Positions 17,164 to 25,265 of a stretch of DNA of 64,000 bases are shown here, one piece after another. A program made the position numbers and the translations under genes. The notes beneath the pieces are model-generated. The model was not told where the DNA came from and made no database searches. It worked only from the letters and a program-made list of their open reading frames with translations. The stretch's first letter is position 1; every line of letters starts with the position of its first letter. The DNA comes from Ruegeria arenilitoris (GTDB taxonomy: Bacteria; Pseudomonadota; Alphaproteobacteria; Rhodobacterales; Rhodobacteraceae): the NCBI RefSeq assembly GCF_042675705.1, contig NZ_JBHTJJ010000001.1, one strand, 5' to 3'.

Positions 17164-17495
17164 AACGCGGGGATCCGCGCCCGCAGACACAAGCGAAGCC
17201 GCCCGCACGGCCGGGCGTCTTCGATCCAGCCATTCGGACTGTTCAGAATGGTCCGACAGGTCGCCGCAATGTCATCGGCATCTGCAACCGGATCGATCCC
17301 TGAAAACACGTAAGACGCCAGGCTTTCCCCCTGCATCGCAACCACGGTCGGCTCGTCGCAGCCGCTGAAACAGGCGTGCTCGGCGATCTCGACCTGCCCG
17401 TCCAGTCCCGCAACGCGCAGGGCGTCCAATACCGCCTGTCGCTCGGCCGGCTGGTCGCGCTCGCCCGCGCAGCTGCTGCAGATCAAAACACGCAT
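17151..17495 (-). CDS. second DUF1636 family protein
   Basis: A 114-residue protein sharing the plan of the DUF1636 protein at 1628: N-terminal LICSSCAGERD (CxxC), then a central HACFSGCDEP (C-x3-C), and a C-terminal CGRLRLCLRARIPAF segment typical of the family. The ATG at 17495 has GAGGGG upstream; longer in-frame starts run into the promoter region. It is divergent from the DUF302 gene and convergent with the cbtA-linked His-rich gene. Presence of one DUF1636 copy at each cobalamin riboswitch locus points to cobalt or iron-sulfur linked function (inference). No activity is known to me. Confidence 0.85.
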   Translation of the reverse strand: MRVLICSSCAGERDQPAERQAVLDALRVAGLDGQVEIAEHACFSGCDEPTVVAMQGESLASYVFSGIDPVADADDIAATCRTILNSPNGWIEDARPCGRLRLCLRARIPAFQST

Positions 17496-17639
17496 GCCCC
17501 TCGCCTGCCTTTTCCGTTTCACACTGTCGCTTGTGCGGGTTTCGCACCCCCGGCGCAAGCCCGCCGCCCACGATATTGTGACTGTACGCAGCCGGGATTT
17601 CGGCAAGACTTGGGCCAACCACGACCTGGAGAGCCCGTG

Positions 17640-18101
17640 ATGAAACATCTTGTGTTTTTCTTCGGCCTGCTAGCGCTTCCCGCGCTGGCTGCCGATATCG
17701 AACCCCGGCCGGGTTGGGCCGTCCACCCGACGACCAAGACCCATGACGCGCTGGTGGCCGACACGATCGCAGCGGTCAAGGCAAACGGGATGGCCGTGGT
17801 CACCCAGGCCGGTCCGACCAAGGCCGCCGCCGCGCGCGGCATCACCATTCCGGGCAACCGGGTGATCGGCGTCTTCAACAACGACTACGCGGTGCGGGTT
17901 CTGGAACAATCGGTGCCCGCGATGATCGAGGCACCGATCCGCCTGTACGTCACGGAAAACGAGGACGGGACCGCGACGCTGTCCTACAAGACACCCAGCC
18001 TTGTCTTTGCCCCCTACACTGAGGGCGCCGACGCCTTGCCCGCGATCGCCGCAGAGTTGGACGCCAAATTCGCCGCCATCGCCGATTTGGCTGTCAAATA
18101 G
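17640..18101 (+). CDS. exported DUF302 domain protein
   Basis: A 153-residue protein. Residues 1-18 are a clear Sec signal peptide (MKHLVFFFGLLALPALAA). The rest holds a DUF302 domain: an N-terminal helix-strand pair (THDALVADTIAAVKANGM), the VIGVFNND centre, and a C-terminal PSLVFAPY strand. DUF302 proteins are small, often periplasmic, of unknown function. The ATG at 17640 is preceded by GGAGAG. It is divergent from the DUF1636 gene and shares its 144-base upstream region. The link to cobalt handling comes from position only. Confidence 0.85.
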   Translation: MKHLVFFFGLLALPALAADIEPRPGWAVHPTTKTHDALVADTIAAVKANGMAVVTQAGPTKAAAARGITIPGNRVIGVFNNDYAVRVLEQSVPAMIEAPIRLYVTENEDGTATLSYKTPSLVFAPYTEGADALPAIAAELDAKFAAIADLAVK

Positions 18102-18180
18102 TCACACTGACGTGATGCGGCTTGCGCCGGCCCGGAACCTCCGCAATCTGCTGCGCAACGGAACTTACGGAGCTTGTTCG

Positions 18181-19800
18181 ATGCAGGACCTGTCCCCCCG
18201 CGCTGCGGACCTTTTGGCGCAACGGCTGTACGAGGCCGGGTGCCGCCACGCCTTCGGCATGCCCGGAGGCGAGGTGTTGACCCTGGTCGATGCGCTGGAA
18301 CAGGCCGGGATCACCTTTCACCTGACCAAGCACGAAAACTCCGCTGGTTTCATGGCCGAGGCGGTACATCACCGCGATGGCGCGCCGGCGATTCTGGTGG
18401 CGACTCTGGGTCCTGGGGCCATGAACGGCATCAATGTCGTGGCCAACGCGCTGCAGGACCGGGTGCCGATGATCGTGCTGACCGGCTGCGTCGATGCCGA
18501 CGAGGCGCTGACCTACACCCATCAGGTCATGGATCATGCGCAGGTCTATCGCTCGATCACCAAGGGTACGTTCACCCTGACGGCCAAGGGCGCCGACATC
18601 ATTGCCGACAAGGCCGTGTCGCTGGCCACGCAGCCGCGCCCCGGGCCGGTGCATATCGACGTGCCGATCTCGGTCGCCGATACACGGGTGTCGGTCGCCA
18701 AGCGCCGACGGCTGACCCGGGCCGCCCGCGTCGCACCCGAGGGCACATGCCTGGAGAAGGCCCGCCGCTGGGTGGCCGAGGCCGAGCGTCCGCTGGCGAT
18801 CATCGGGCTGGACGTGCTGTATGACGACTCGCGCAGCGTGGTGCGCGCGTTTCTGGAACATTTCGGCATCCCGTTCGTCACGACCTACAAGGCCAAGGGC
18901 GTGGTGCCCGAGGATCACCAGCTGTGCCTGGGGGGCGCGGGCCTGTCGCCCCTCGCCGACACGCAGCTTGTGCCTTTGGTCGAACAGGCCGACCTGATCC
19001 TGTGCCTGGGCTACGACCCGATCGAAATGCGCCCCGGCTGGCGCGAGATCTGGGACCCGGACGAGAAACGCGTGATCGACATCTCGGCCGTGGTGAATGA
19101 CCACTACATGCACCAGGCGGGGCTGAACCTGGTGGCCGATACCGGCGCCACGCTTGAAGCGATTGCCAAGGGCAACCCTGCGCGACCGACCTGGCCCCAA
19201 GGCCAGCCGGCGCAGGTCAAGGCCGCCTTGGCTTCGGCCTTTCCCACTGATGACGACTGGGGCCCCGCCGCCGTGATCGCCGAGGCCCGCGACACCCTGC
19301 CCCCCGAAACACTGGCCACCGCAGACAGCGGCGCGCACCGCATCCTCCTTAGCCAGATGTGGCAGTGTTCCGAGGCGCGAGGCCTGATCCAGTCTTCGGC
19401 GCTGTGCACGATGGGTTGCGCCGTTCCGATGGCGATTGGCCTGAAACTGGCCGAACCCGACCGCCCGGTTATCAGCTTTTCCGGCGATGCTGGGTTCCTG
19501 ATGGTGGCCGGTGAGTTGTCGACCGCCGCGGAAATGGGCGGAAACCCGATCTTTCTGGTCTTTGTCGATGCCAGCCTGGCACTGATCGAGCTGAAACAGC
19601 GCCAGCGCCAGATGGGCAACCGGGGCGTCGATTTCGACCGGCATGACTATGCCGCGATGGGCCGGGCGTTCGGCGGCAACGGCCACACCGTGCGCAACCG
19701 CGCCGAGCTGCGCGCGGCGTTGAAGTCCGCGATGGCCGCCGACACGTTCACCGTGATCGCCGCCGAGATCGACCGCGGAGGCTATGATGGCCGCATCTGA
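18181..19800 (+). CDS. thiamine diphosphate-dependent enzyme, acetolactate synthase-like
   Basis: A 539-residue ThDP enzyme with the three usual domains. The PYR domain carries the catalytic glutamate in KHENSAG (Glu52) and LGPGAMNG. The central domain spans about 190-330. The PP domain has the ThDP/Mg motif start FSGDAGF near residue 433. The motif end is unusual: FVDASLALIELKQ replaces the common NN dipeptide. The ATG at 18181 has GGAG nine bases upstream; an upstream in-frame ATG at 18115 is less likely. It overlaps a class III CoA-transferase, a pairing reminiscent of oxalyl-CoA decarboxylase with formyl-CoA transferase. Real substrates are unknown; acetolactate synthase proper is unlikely without a small subunit gene. 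Confidence 0.85.
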   Translation: MQDLSPRAADLLAQRLYEAGCRHAFGMPGGEVLTLVDALEQAGITFHLTKHENSAGFMAEAVHHRDGAPAILVATLGPGAMNGINVVANALQDRVPMIVLTGCVDADEALTYTHQVMDHAQVYRSITKGTFTLTAKGADIIADKAVSLATQPRPGPVHIDVPISVADTRVSVAKRRRLTRAARVAPEGTCLEKARRWVAEAERPLAIIGLDVLYDDSRSVVRAFLEHFGIPFVTTYKAKGVVPEDHQLCLGGAGLSPLADTQLVPLVEQADLILCLGYDPIEMRPGWREIWDPDEKRVIDISAVVNDHYMHQAGLNLVADTGATLEAIAKGNPARPTWPQGQPAQVKAALASAFPTDDDWGPAAVIAEARDTLPPETLATADSGAHRILLSQMWQCSEARGLIQSSALCTMGCAVPMAIGLKLAEPDRPVISFSGDAGFLMVAGELSTAAEMGGNPIFLVFVDASLALIELKQRQRQMGNRGVDFDRHDYAAMGRAFGGNGHTVRNRAELRAALKSAMAADTFTVIAAEIDRGGYDGRI

Positions 19801-20971
19801 AGGGCCGCTGAAGGGCGTCAAGGTTCTGGATCTGTCACGCATTCTGGCCGGGCCGACCTGCACGCAGTTGCTGGGCGATCTGGGCGCCAGCGTGATCAAG
19901 GTGGAAAACCCGGCCACCGGCGGCGATGACACCCGCCAATGGGGGCCGCCCTATGTCACCGATGCGGATGGCAACCCGACCGATCTGAGCGCCTATTTCA
20001 TGGCCGCGAACCGCAACAAGAAGTCCGTCGCCATCGATATCGCCTCGCCAGCGGGGCAGGAACAGATCCGGCGGCTGGCCTCCCATGCCGACATCCTCAT
20101 CGAGAATTTCAAACCCGGCGGGCTGGCCAAATACGGGCTGGACCATGAAACCCTCTCACGCGACTTTCCGGGGCTGATCTACTGTTCGATCTCGGGCTAC
20201 GGCCAGACCGGGCCGAACGCCGCCAAGCCGGGCTATGACCTGATGGCACAGGGCTATGGGGGGATCATGTCGCTGACGGGCGAGCCGGACGGAGCTCCGA
20301 TGAAGGTGGGCGTGGGCATCGCCGACGTGATGTGCGGCATGTACGCGACCGTCGGCATTCTGGCGGCGCTGCGCCACCGGGATCAGACCGGCGAAGGCCA
20401 GCAGATCGACATCGCGCTGGTAGACAGCCAGATCGCGTGGCTGATCAACGAGGGCGTGAACTATCTGACCTCGGGCCAGGTGCCACTACGGCGCGGCAAT
20501 GGGCACCCCAACATCGTGCCCTACGATGTTTATGAAACAGCTGATGGCCACGTCATTCTGGCCGTGGGAAATGACAGCCAGTTCCGGCGCTTCTGTGGCT
20601 TTCTGAATCTGGGTCACCTGCCCCACGATGCACGGTTCGCCACCAACCCTGCCCGGCTGGAACATCGCGATGCATTGAACGCCGTTCTGCGGCCCGCGCT
20701 GCAGCGGCTGAAGACCAATGCCGTCATCGAAGGCCTTGAGGCGCTGAAAGTACCCGTCGGGCCGGTTCAGACGCTGGATCAGGTCTTTGCCTCGGACCAG
20801 GTGGCGGCGCGGGGGATGCAAGTGGATATGCCAGCCCGACCCGACCCGGTGCGTCTGATCGGGAATCCATTGAAGTTGTCCCGCAGCCCGGTGACCTATC
20901 GCTCCGCTCCGCCCGAGTTCGGCGCTGACACGCAGGCGGTTCTGAACGCGGAAAACCCCTTCGAGGATTGA
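19787..20971 (+). CDS. class III CoA-transferase (CaiB/BaiF family)
   Basis: A 394-residue protein of family length. The N-terminal GVKVLDLSRILAGPTCTQLLGDLGA motif, the IENFKPG segment and the ISGYGQTGP motif identify the CaiB/BaiF family. The nucleophilic aspartate is in GIADVMCG near residue 180 (Asp169 in formyl-CoA transferase). These enzymes move CoA between carboxylic acids. Two adjacent ATGs exist (19784, 19787); GGAG at 19777-19780 fits the second better. It overlaps the ThDP enzyme by 14 bases, so both act in one pathway, plausibly activation of an acid followed by C-C cleavage or decarboxylation (inference). Confidence 0.92.
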   Translation: MAASEGPLKGVKVLDLSRILAGPTCTQLLGDLGASVIKVENPATGGDDTRQWGPPYVTDADGNPTDLSAYFMAANRNKKSVAIDIASPAGQEQIRRLASHADILIENFKPGGLAKYGLDHETLSRDFPGLIYCSISGYGQTGPNAAKPGYDLMAQGYGGIMSLTGEPDGAPMKVGVGIADVMCGMYATVGILAALRHRDQTGEGQQIDIALVDSQIAWLINEGVNYLTSGQVPLRRGNGHPNIVPYDVYETADGHVILAVGNDSQFRRFCGFLNLGHLPHDARFATNPARLEHRDALNAVLRPALQRLKTNAVIEGLEALKVPVGPVQTLDQVFASDQVAARGMQVDMPARPDPVRLIGNPLKLSRSPVTYRSAPPEFGADTQAVLNAENPFED

Positions 20972-21151
20972 AACACTCTGCCTTTTTCGGCGGCAAGTCG
21001 CTGAAACATGTCATTGAATCGGCGATTTTTTTCGCTTTTTGCGAACACAAGCTTTCACCAATTCGAGAGCAAGCCCGATACTGTTACGTCCCGTCTGCAC
21101 ACTCTGCTAAGTCCAAGAGTGTGAGTTTTTGCAACCAGATTGGACCCAAGC

Positions 21152-22522
21152 ATGCAGCAAGATGTTTTCGGACAGATGAACACCCTGACCCACCCGGACA
21201 GCGCCGAAGCGTGGAATGGTGTTCTGCTTGGTTTCATGGCACACGCAGCCGTCACACCTCAGCATCTGGGCAAGGTGCTTGAGCTTGAACCGGGCTTTGC
21301 GCTTGGACATGCCATCAAGGGGCTGTTCATGGTTCTGTTGGGGCGCCGGGAAATGATGGAGGTCGCCCATCAGGCCGCCGCCGCCGCAAGGAGTGCGGCC
21401 GCTGAGCAGCCGATTTCGGCCCGCGAGACACTGTATGTTGAGGCCCTGGATCATTGGTTGGCAGGCCAACCCACCCGCGCCGTACAAACTTTCGAGGCAA
21501 TTCTGCGCACTCACCCCGAGGACACGCTGGCCATGAAGCTCAGCCACGCGACCCGGTTCGTGTTAGGTGACTCCGCAGGGATGCGACGCTCGATCGAACG
21601 GGTTCTGCCAGCTTATGCGCCTGATCACCCCGGTCGTGGATACCTGCTTGGGTGCCATTCCTTTGCGTTGGAAGAAACCGGTGCCTATGAAAAGGCCGAG
21701 ATCGCAGGGCGGCAGGCTCTGTGGATGGTTTCGGACGACGCGTGGGGCCTGCACGCAGTCGCTCACGTGCACGAAATGACGGGCAATGCGCAATCCGGCC
21801 TGGACTGGCTGGCCGGGCGCGAGGCTGCCTGGTCCCACTGCAACAACTTCCGGTATCACGTGTGGTGGCACAAAGCGTTGATGCATCTGGATCTGGGTCA
21901 GATCGACCAGGTGCTTAATCTGTACGACCACGAGATTCGCCAGGACAAGACAGATGACTATCGCGATATTTCGAATGCGACTTCGCTATTGTCGAGGCTC
22001 GAGCTTGAAGGCGTGGACATTGGCACCCGATGGGAAGAACTGGCCGACCTGAGCGCCGCCCGCACCGAAGACGGCTGTCTGATCTTCGCCGATTTGCATT
22101 ACCTTCTGGCACTGACTGGTGACAACAGGCCCGACTCGACCGCCAAGTTGCTGGCCCGTATTCACAAGGACTCGCAACAGCCTGCTACCGACACGGCACG
22201 TCGCATGGCCGACCCGGGCTTGGCCGCCGCCATAGGGCTCGAGGCCTTTGGAAAAGGCGATCATCTCCAAGCCTTCGAGCATCTTGCAAATGCGCGAAAT
22301 TCGATGCAATTGGCCGGCGGCAGTCACGCCCAGAGGGATGTTTTTGAACGCATTACGATCGATTCCGGCCTGCGTGCCGGACGCCTCGATGATGTCGAGC
22401 GCATTTTGGACGACCGCAAGGCCAAACGGACCGGCACCGAAGACAATTACGCTCTCGCGCGCCGCGCTCTGATCAGTTCGGCCCGCGACCAATCCGGTGT
22501 GCAAAGCGTACCGGCTGAATAA
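21152..22522 (+). CDS. TTC38-like tetratricopeptide repeat protein
   Basis: A 456-residue soluble all-helical protein resembling the TTC38 (TPR repeat protein 38) family found in eukaryotes and many proteobacteria. Recognisable pieces are LEPGFALGHAIKGLFMVLLGRRE-type repeats, HPGRGYLLGCHSFALEETGAYEKAE, and the conserved DDAWGLHAVAHVHEM and NFRYHVWWHKALMHLDLG. The function of the family is unknown. The ATG at 21152 is chosen; a TTG at 21140 and an ATG at 21176 are in frame and no start has a strong Shine-Dalgarno. The 180 bases upstream are AT-richer, including a T7 run near 21028, and may carry its promoter. Confidence 0.8.
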   Translation: MQQDVFGQMNTLTHPDSAEAWNGVLLGFMAHAAVTPQHLGKVLELEPGFALGHAIKGLFMVLLGRREMMEVAHQAAAAARSAAAEQPISARETLYVEALDHWLAGQPTRAVQTFEAILRTHPEDTLAMKLSHATRFVLGDSAGMRRSIERVLPAYAPDHPGRGYLLGCHSFALEETGAYEKAEIAGRQALWMVSDDAWGLHAVAHVHEMTGNAQSGLDWLAGREAAWSHCNNFRYHVWWHKALMHLDLGQIDQVLNLYDHEIRQDKTDDYRDISNATSLLSRLELEGVDIGTRWEELADLSAARTEDGCLIFADLHYLLALTGDNRPDSTAKLLARIHKDSQQPATDTARRMADPGLAAAIGLEAFGKGDHLQAFEHLANARNSMQLAGGSHAQRDVFERITIDSGLRAGRLDDVERILDDRKAKRTGTEDNYALARRALISSARDQSGVQSVPAE

Positions 22523-22551
22523 CAAGACGACCACAAAGGACAGAGAAACGA

Positions 22552-23769
22552 ATGGCGACCGCTTCGCCCGCTTCTGATTTTGCACCGGTGGCGGCATCCT
22601 CCGCCCCTGCTGCCACAACCCGCGACCCGCGGCTGGATTTCTATCGCGGTATTGCGATGTTCATCATCCTGATCGCGCACATCCCGAACGACCCCTGGGC
22701 CAGATGGATCCCGGCCCGTTTCGGATTCTCGGACGCGACTGAAATCTTTGTTTTCTGCTCGGGCATGGCTTCGGCGATCGCCTTTGGCGGCGCGTTTGAG
22801 CGCAAGGGCTGGTGGATGGGGACCGCCCGGGTCAGCTTCCGCATCTGGCAGGTCTACTGGGCCCATATTTGCCTGTTTTTCTTTGTCGCAATGTCCATGG
22901 CAGCGCTGGATCTGTCGGGAGCCTTCGACAAAAGCTATGTCTCGGGATTGAACCTGCAGCATTTCTTCAACGACCCGATGCCACAGATGGTAGGGCTGTT
23001 CACCCTGACCTATGTGCCGAACTATTTCGACATCCTGCCGATGTACTTGGTCGTTCTGGCAATGATGCCGATGTTCATGGGCCTGTCGCGCCTCAGCATC
23101 TGGGCAGTCGGGTTGGTCTCGGTCGCGATCTGGCTGGTGGCGCAGACCGGTATGTTGGCGCTTCCGGCCGAACCGTGGTCGGACCGCCAGTGGTTCTTCA
23201 ACCCGTTTGGATGGCAGTTGCTGTTTTTCACCGGCTTTGCATTCATGCGGGGCTGGATTCCTGCACCGCCGGTTTCCAAGACGCTGATCTGGGCCGCGGC
23301 ATTGTTCCTTGTCCTCTCAGCCCCGTTCGGATCGTGGAAAGTGTTCTTGTGGGTCCAGGCGGCCGCGCCGGATCTTGCCGAGAACATCCGAAAGGTCTGG
23401 CCTCTGACAAGCGAGCTGCGCGAAAAAACCGATTTCGGCCTGTTCCGGTACATGCACTTCCTGTCGCTGGCCTACCTGGGATGGGTGGCTGCTGGGCAAC
23501 ATGGGCACCGCCTGATCGCCACCGGCAACACGATCGGCGCGCAGCTGTGGCGATGGATCCTGAAGCAGATCACCAAAGTGGGCCAGCAGTCCTTGGCGGT
23601 TTTTGTATTTTCCATGGCAGCGGCACGACTTATCGGCGTTTTCCTTGACGAATTTGGGCGGGATTTCGCCACCGTTCTGGCCGCAAACCTAATTGGATTT
23701 GCGTTGATCATCGGCGTGGCTTATCTGGCCGCTTGGTTCAAATCACACCCATGGAAATCGAAGTCATGA
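22552..23769 (+). CDS. opgC: OpgC-like succinyltransferase of osmoregulated periplasmic glucans
   Basis: A 405-residue membrane acyltransferase. After a short polar N-terminus it starts with RDPRLDFYRGIAMFIILIAHIPND, the OpgC hallmark, then FGFSDATEIFVFCSGM. About ten transmembrane helices follow. The family transfers succinyl groups onto periplasmic glucans, giving them negative charge; Rhodobacter sphaeroides opgC is the studied case. The stop overlaps the next gene by ATGA. The gene order opgC-opgG/D-opgH indicates one glucan operon. Confidence 0.9.
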   Translation: MATASPASDFAPVAASSAPAATTRDPRLDFYRGIAMFIILIAHIPNDPWARWIPARFGFSDATEIFVFCSGMASAIAFGGAFERKGWWMGTARVSFRIWQVYWAHICLFFFVAMSMAALDLSGAFDKSYVSGLNLQHFFNDPMPQMVGLFTLTYVPNYFDILPMYLVVLAMMPMFMGLSRLSIWAVGLVSVAIWLVAQTGMLALPAEPWSDRQWFFNPFGWQLLFFTGFAFMRGWIPAPPVSKTLIWAAALFLVLSAPFGSWKVFLWVQAAAPDLAENIRKVWPLTSELREKTDFGLFRYMHFLSLAYLGWVAAGQHGHRLIATGNTIGAQLWRWILKQITKVGQQSLAVFVFSMAAARLIGVFLDEFGRDFATVLAANLIGFALIIGVAYLAAWFKSHPWKSKS

Positions 23770-25265
23770 AGTTCACGCGTCGTGCATTCCTTGCGTCGAC
23801 TACGGCGCTGGCCTTCGCCCCGGCCACCTTTGCCACCGGTGGCGAGGTGCCATTCGACCGGGCCGATATCATCGCCCTTGCCCGCGATCTGGCCAGCCGC
23901 CCCTACGAGGCGCGCGAAACCGTTCCGCAGGCGTGGCAGGACCTCACCTACGAACAGTACCGCTCCATCCGTTTCCGGCTGGACCGTGCGCTTTGGTACG
24001 GGACCGATACGCCGTTCAACGTCGATTTCTTCACTCCCGGCCTCTACTTCCCGCGAACCGTTCAGGTCTCGGCGGTTGAGAACGGGATGACCGCGCCGGT
24101 TGCCTTCGACCTCGAGATGTTCGACCGGGCCGAGGATGTCCCCGATCTGCCCGTAGACGAAACGCTGGGTTTTTCGGGTTTCCGGCTGCGCACCGAGATG
24201 CATCGCCCTGGCAAGACGGACGAGTTCTGCGTCTTTCAGGGAGCCAGCTATTTCCGTGCCATCGGCCTGCACGAGGTTTATGGTCTGTCAGCCCGAGGTC
24301 TTGCACTGAAAACCGGGGATCCCGAGGGCGAAGAATTTCCGGATTTCATCCGATTTTGGCTGGAGCGCCCAAAGCCCGGCCAACGCAACATGATCGTTCA
24401 CGCCCTGATGGACAGCCCCAGTGTAACCGGCGCCTACCGGTTCGATATCACCGCCGGCGCCGACTGCATCATGGAGGTGCAGGCGACCCTGTTTGCTCGG
24501 GAAGAGCTTCCCCACGTCGGGATCGCACCGGGGACGTCGATGTTCCTGTTCGATCAGACCAATCACAACCAGTTCGACGATTTCCGTCCGGCCGTGCATG
24601 ACAGCGACGGTCTGATGATCCGAAACGGGGCCGGAGAAGTGATTTGGCGCCCGCTCGCCAATCCCGAGCGATTGCAGGTGTCCTCATTCGTCGACATGAA
24701 TCCGCGCGGGTTCGGATTGATGCAGCGCAAACGCGCGTTTTCCGACTATGCCGACCTCGAGGCGCAATACCACAAGCGCCCCGGCCTTTGGGTCGAGCCG
24801 ATGGGCGATTGGGGCAAAGGTACGGTCACTCTGGTCGAAATTCCGGCCGATCAGGAGATCTACGACAACATTGTCGCCTATTGGCGTCCCGCTGAACCGG
24901 TCGCTGCCGGTGCTCAGCTCGACTTGTCGTACCGCCTGATCTGGGGCGAGGAACCTCAGCGGACCGCCATGCCGCGGGTGATCAACACCGCCATGGGCGA
25001 GAACACTTTCGGCGAAGGGCGGCTTGCGGTGATCGACTTCGAAGCCAGCGAGTTGTTCGACGATCCGGACGCCCTCAGCGTGTTCGTGCAGTCGCCTCAT
25101 GCGGAATCTTCGGATGGGGTTCTGCAACGCAACCCGGATACGGGCGGCTTGCGTCTGGCCTTTTCGTTTCAGCCGGGCGACCGCGACCACGTCGAATTGC
25201 GCGCGCAATTGAGGCTGGGTGACGAGCCCGCCTCGGAAGTCTGGATGTACAGATGGACAGCATGA
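23766..25265 (+). CDS. periplasmic glucan biosynthesis protein OpgG/OpgD, Tat-exported
   Basis: A 499-residue periplasmic protein of the MdoG/MdoD family, needed to build the glucan backbone and add branches. The N-terminus MKFTRRAFLASTTALAF has a twin-arginine motif, as E. coli OpgD does, whereas OpgG uses Sec. Further family marks are RPYEARETVPQAWQDLTYEQYRSIRF-type sequence near residues 38-65, FRAIGLHEVYGLSARGLAL, and the MNPRGFGLMQRKR core. The ATG at 23766 overlaps the opgC stop and gives a proper Tat signal; an ATG at 23751 is less fitting. The stop overlaps opgH. OpgG versus OpgD cannot be decided by eye. Confidence 0.9.
   Translation: MKFTRRAFLASTTALAFAPATFATGGEVPFDRADIIALARDLASRPYEARETVPQAWQDLTYEQYRSIRFRLDRALWYGTDTPFNVDFFTPGLYFPRTVQVSAVENGMTAPVAFDLEMFDRAEDVPDLPVDETLGFSGFRLRTEMHRPGKTDEFCVFQGASYFRAIGLHEVYGLSARGLALKTGDPEGEEFPDFIRFWLERPKPGQRNMIVHALMDSPSVTGAYRFDITAGADCIMEVQATLFAREELPHVGIAPGTSMFLFDQTNHNQFDDFRPAVHDSDGLMIRNGAGEVIWRPLANPERLQVSSFVDMNPRGFGLMQRKRAFSDYADLEAQYHKRPGLWVEPMGDWGKGTVTLVEIPADQEIYDNIVAYWRPAEPVAAGAQLDLSYRLIWGEEPQRTAMPRVINTAMGENTFGEGRLAVIDFEASELFDDPDALSVFVQSPHAESSDGVLQRNPDTGGLRLAFSFQPGDRDHVELRAQLRLGDEPASEVWMYRWTA

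Noticed and set aside
18094..19932. 612-codon reverse-strand open frame across the ThDP enzyme
   Set aside because: Low-complexity His/Gly/Arg-rich translation with no domain; antisense shadow of a clear gene.
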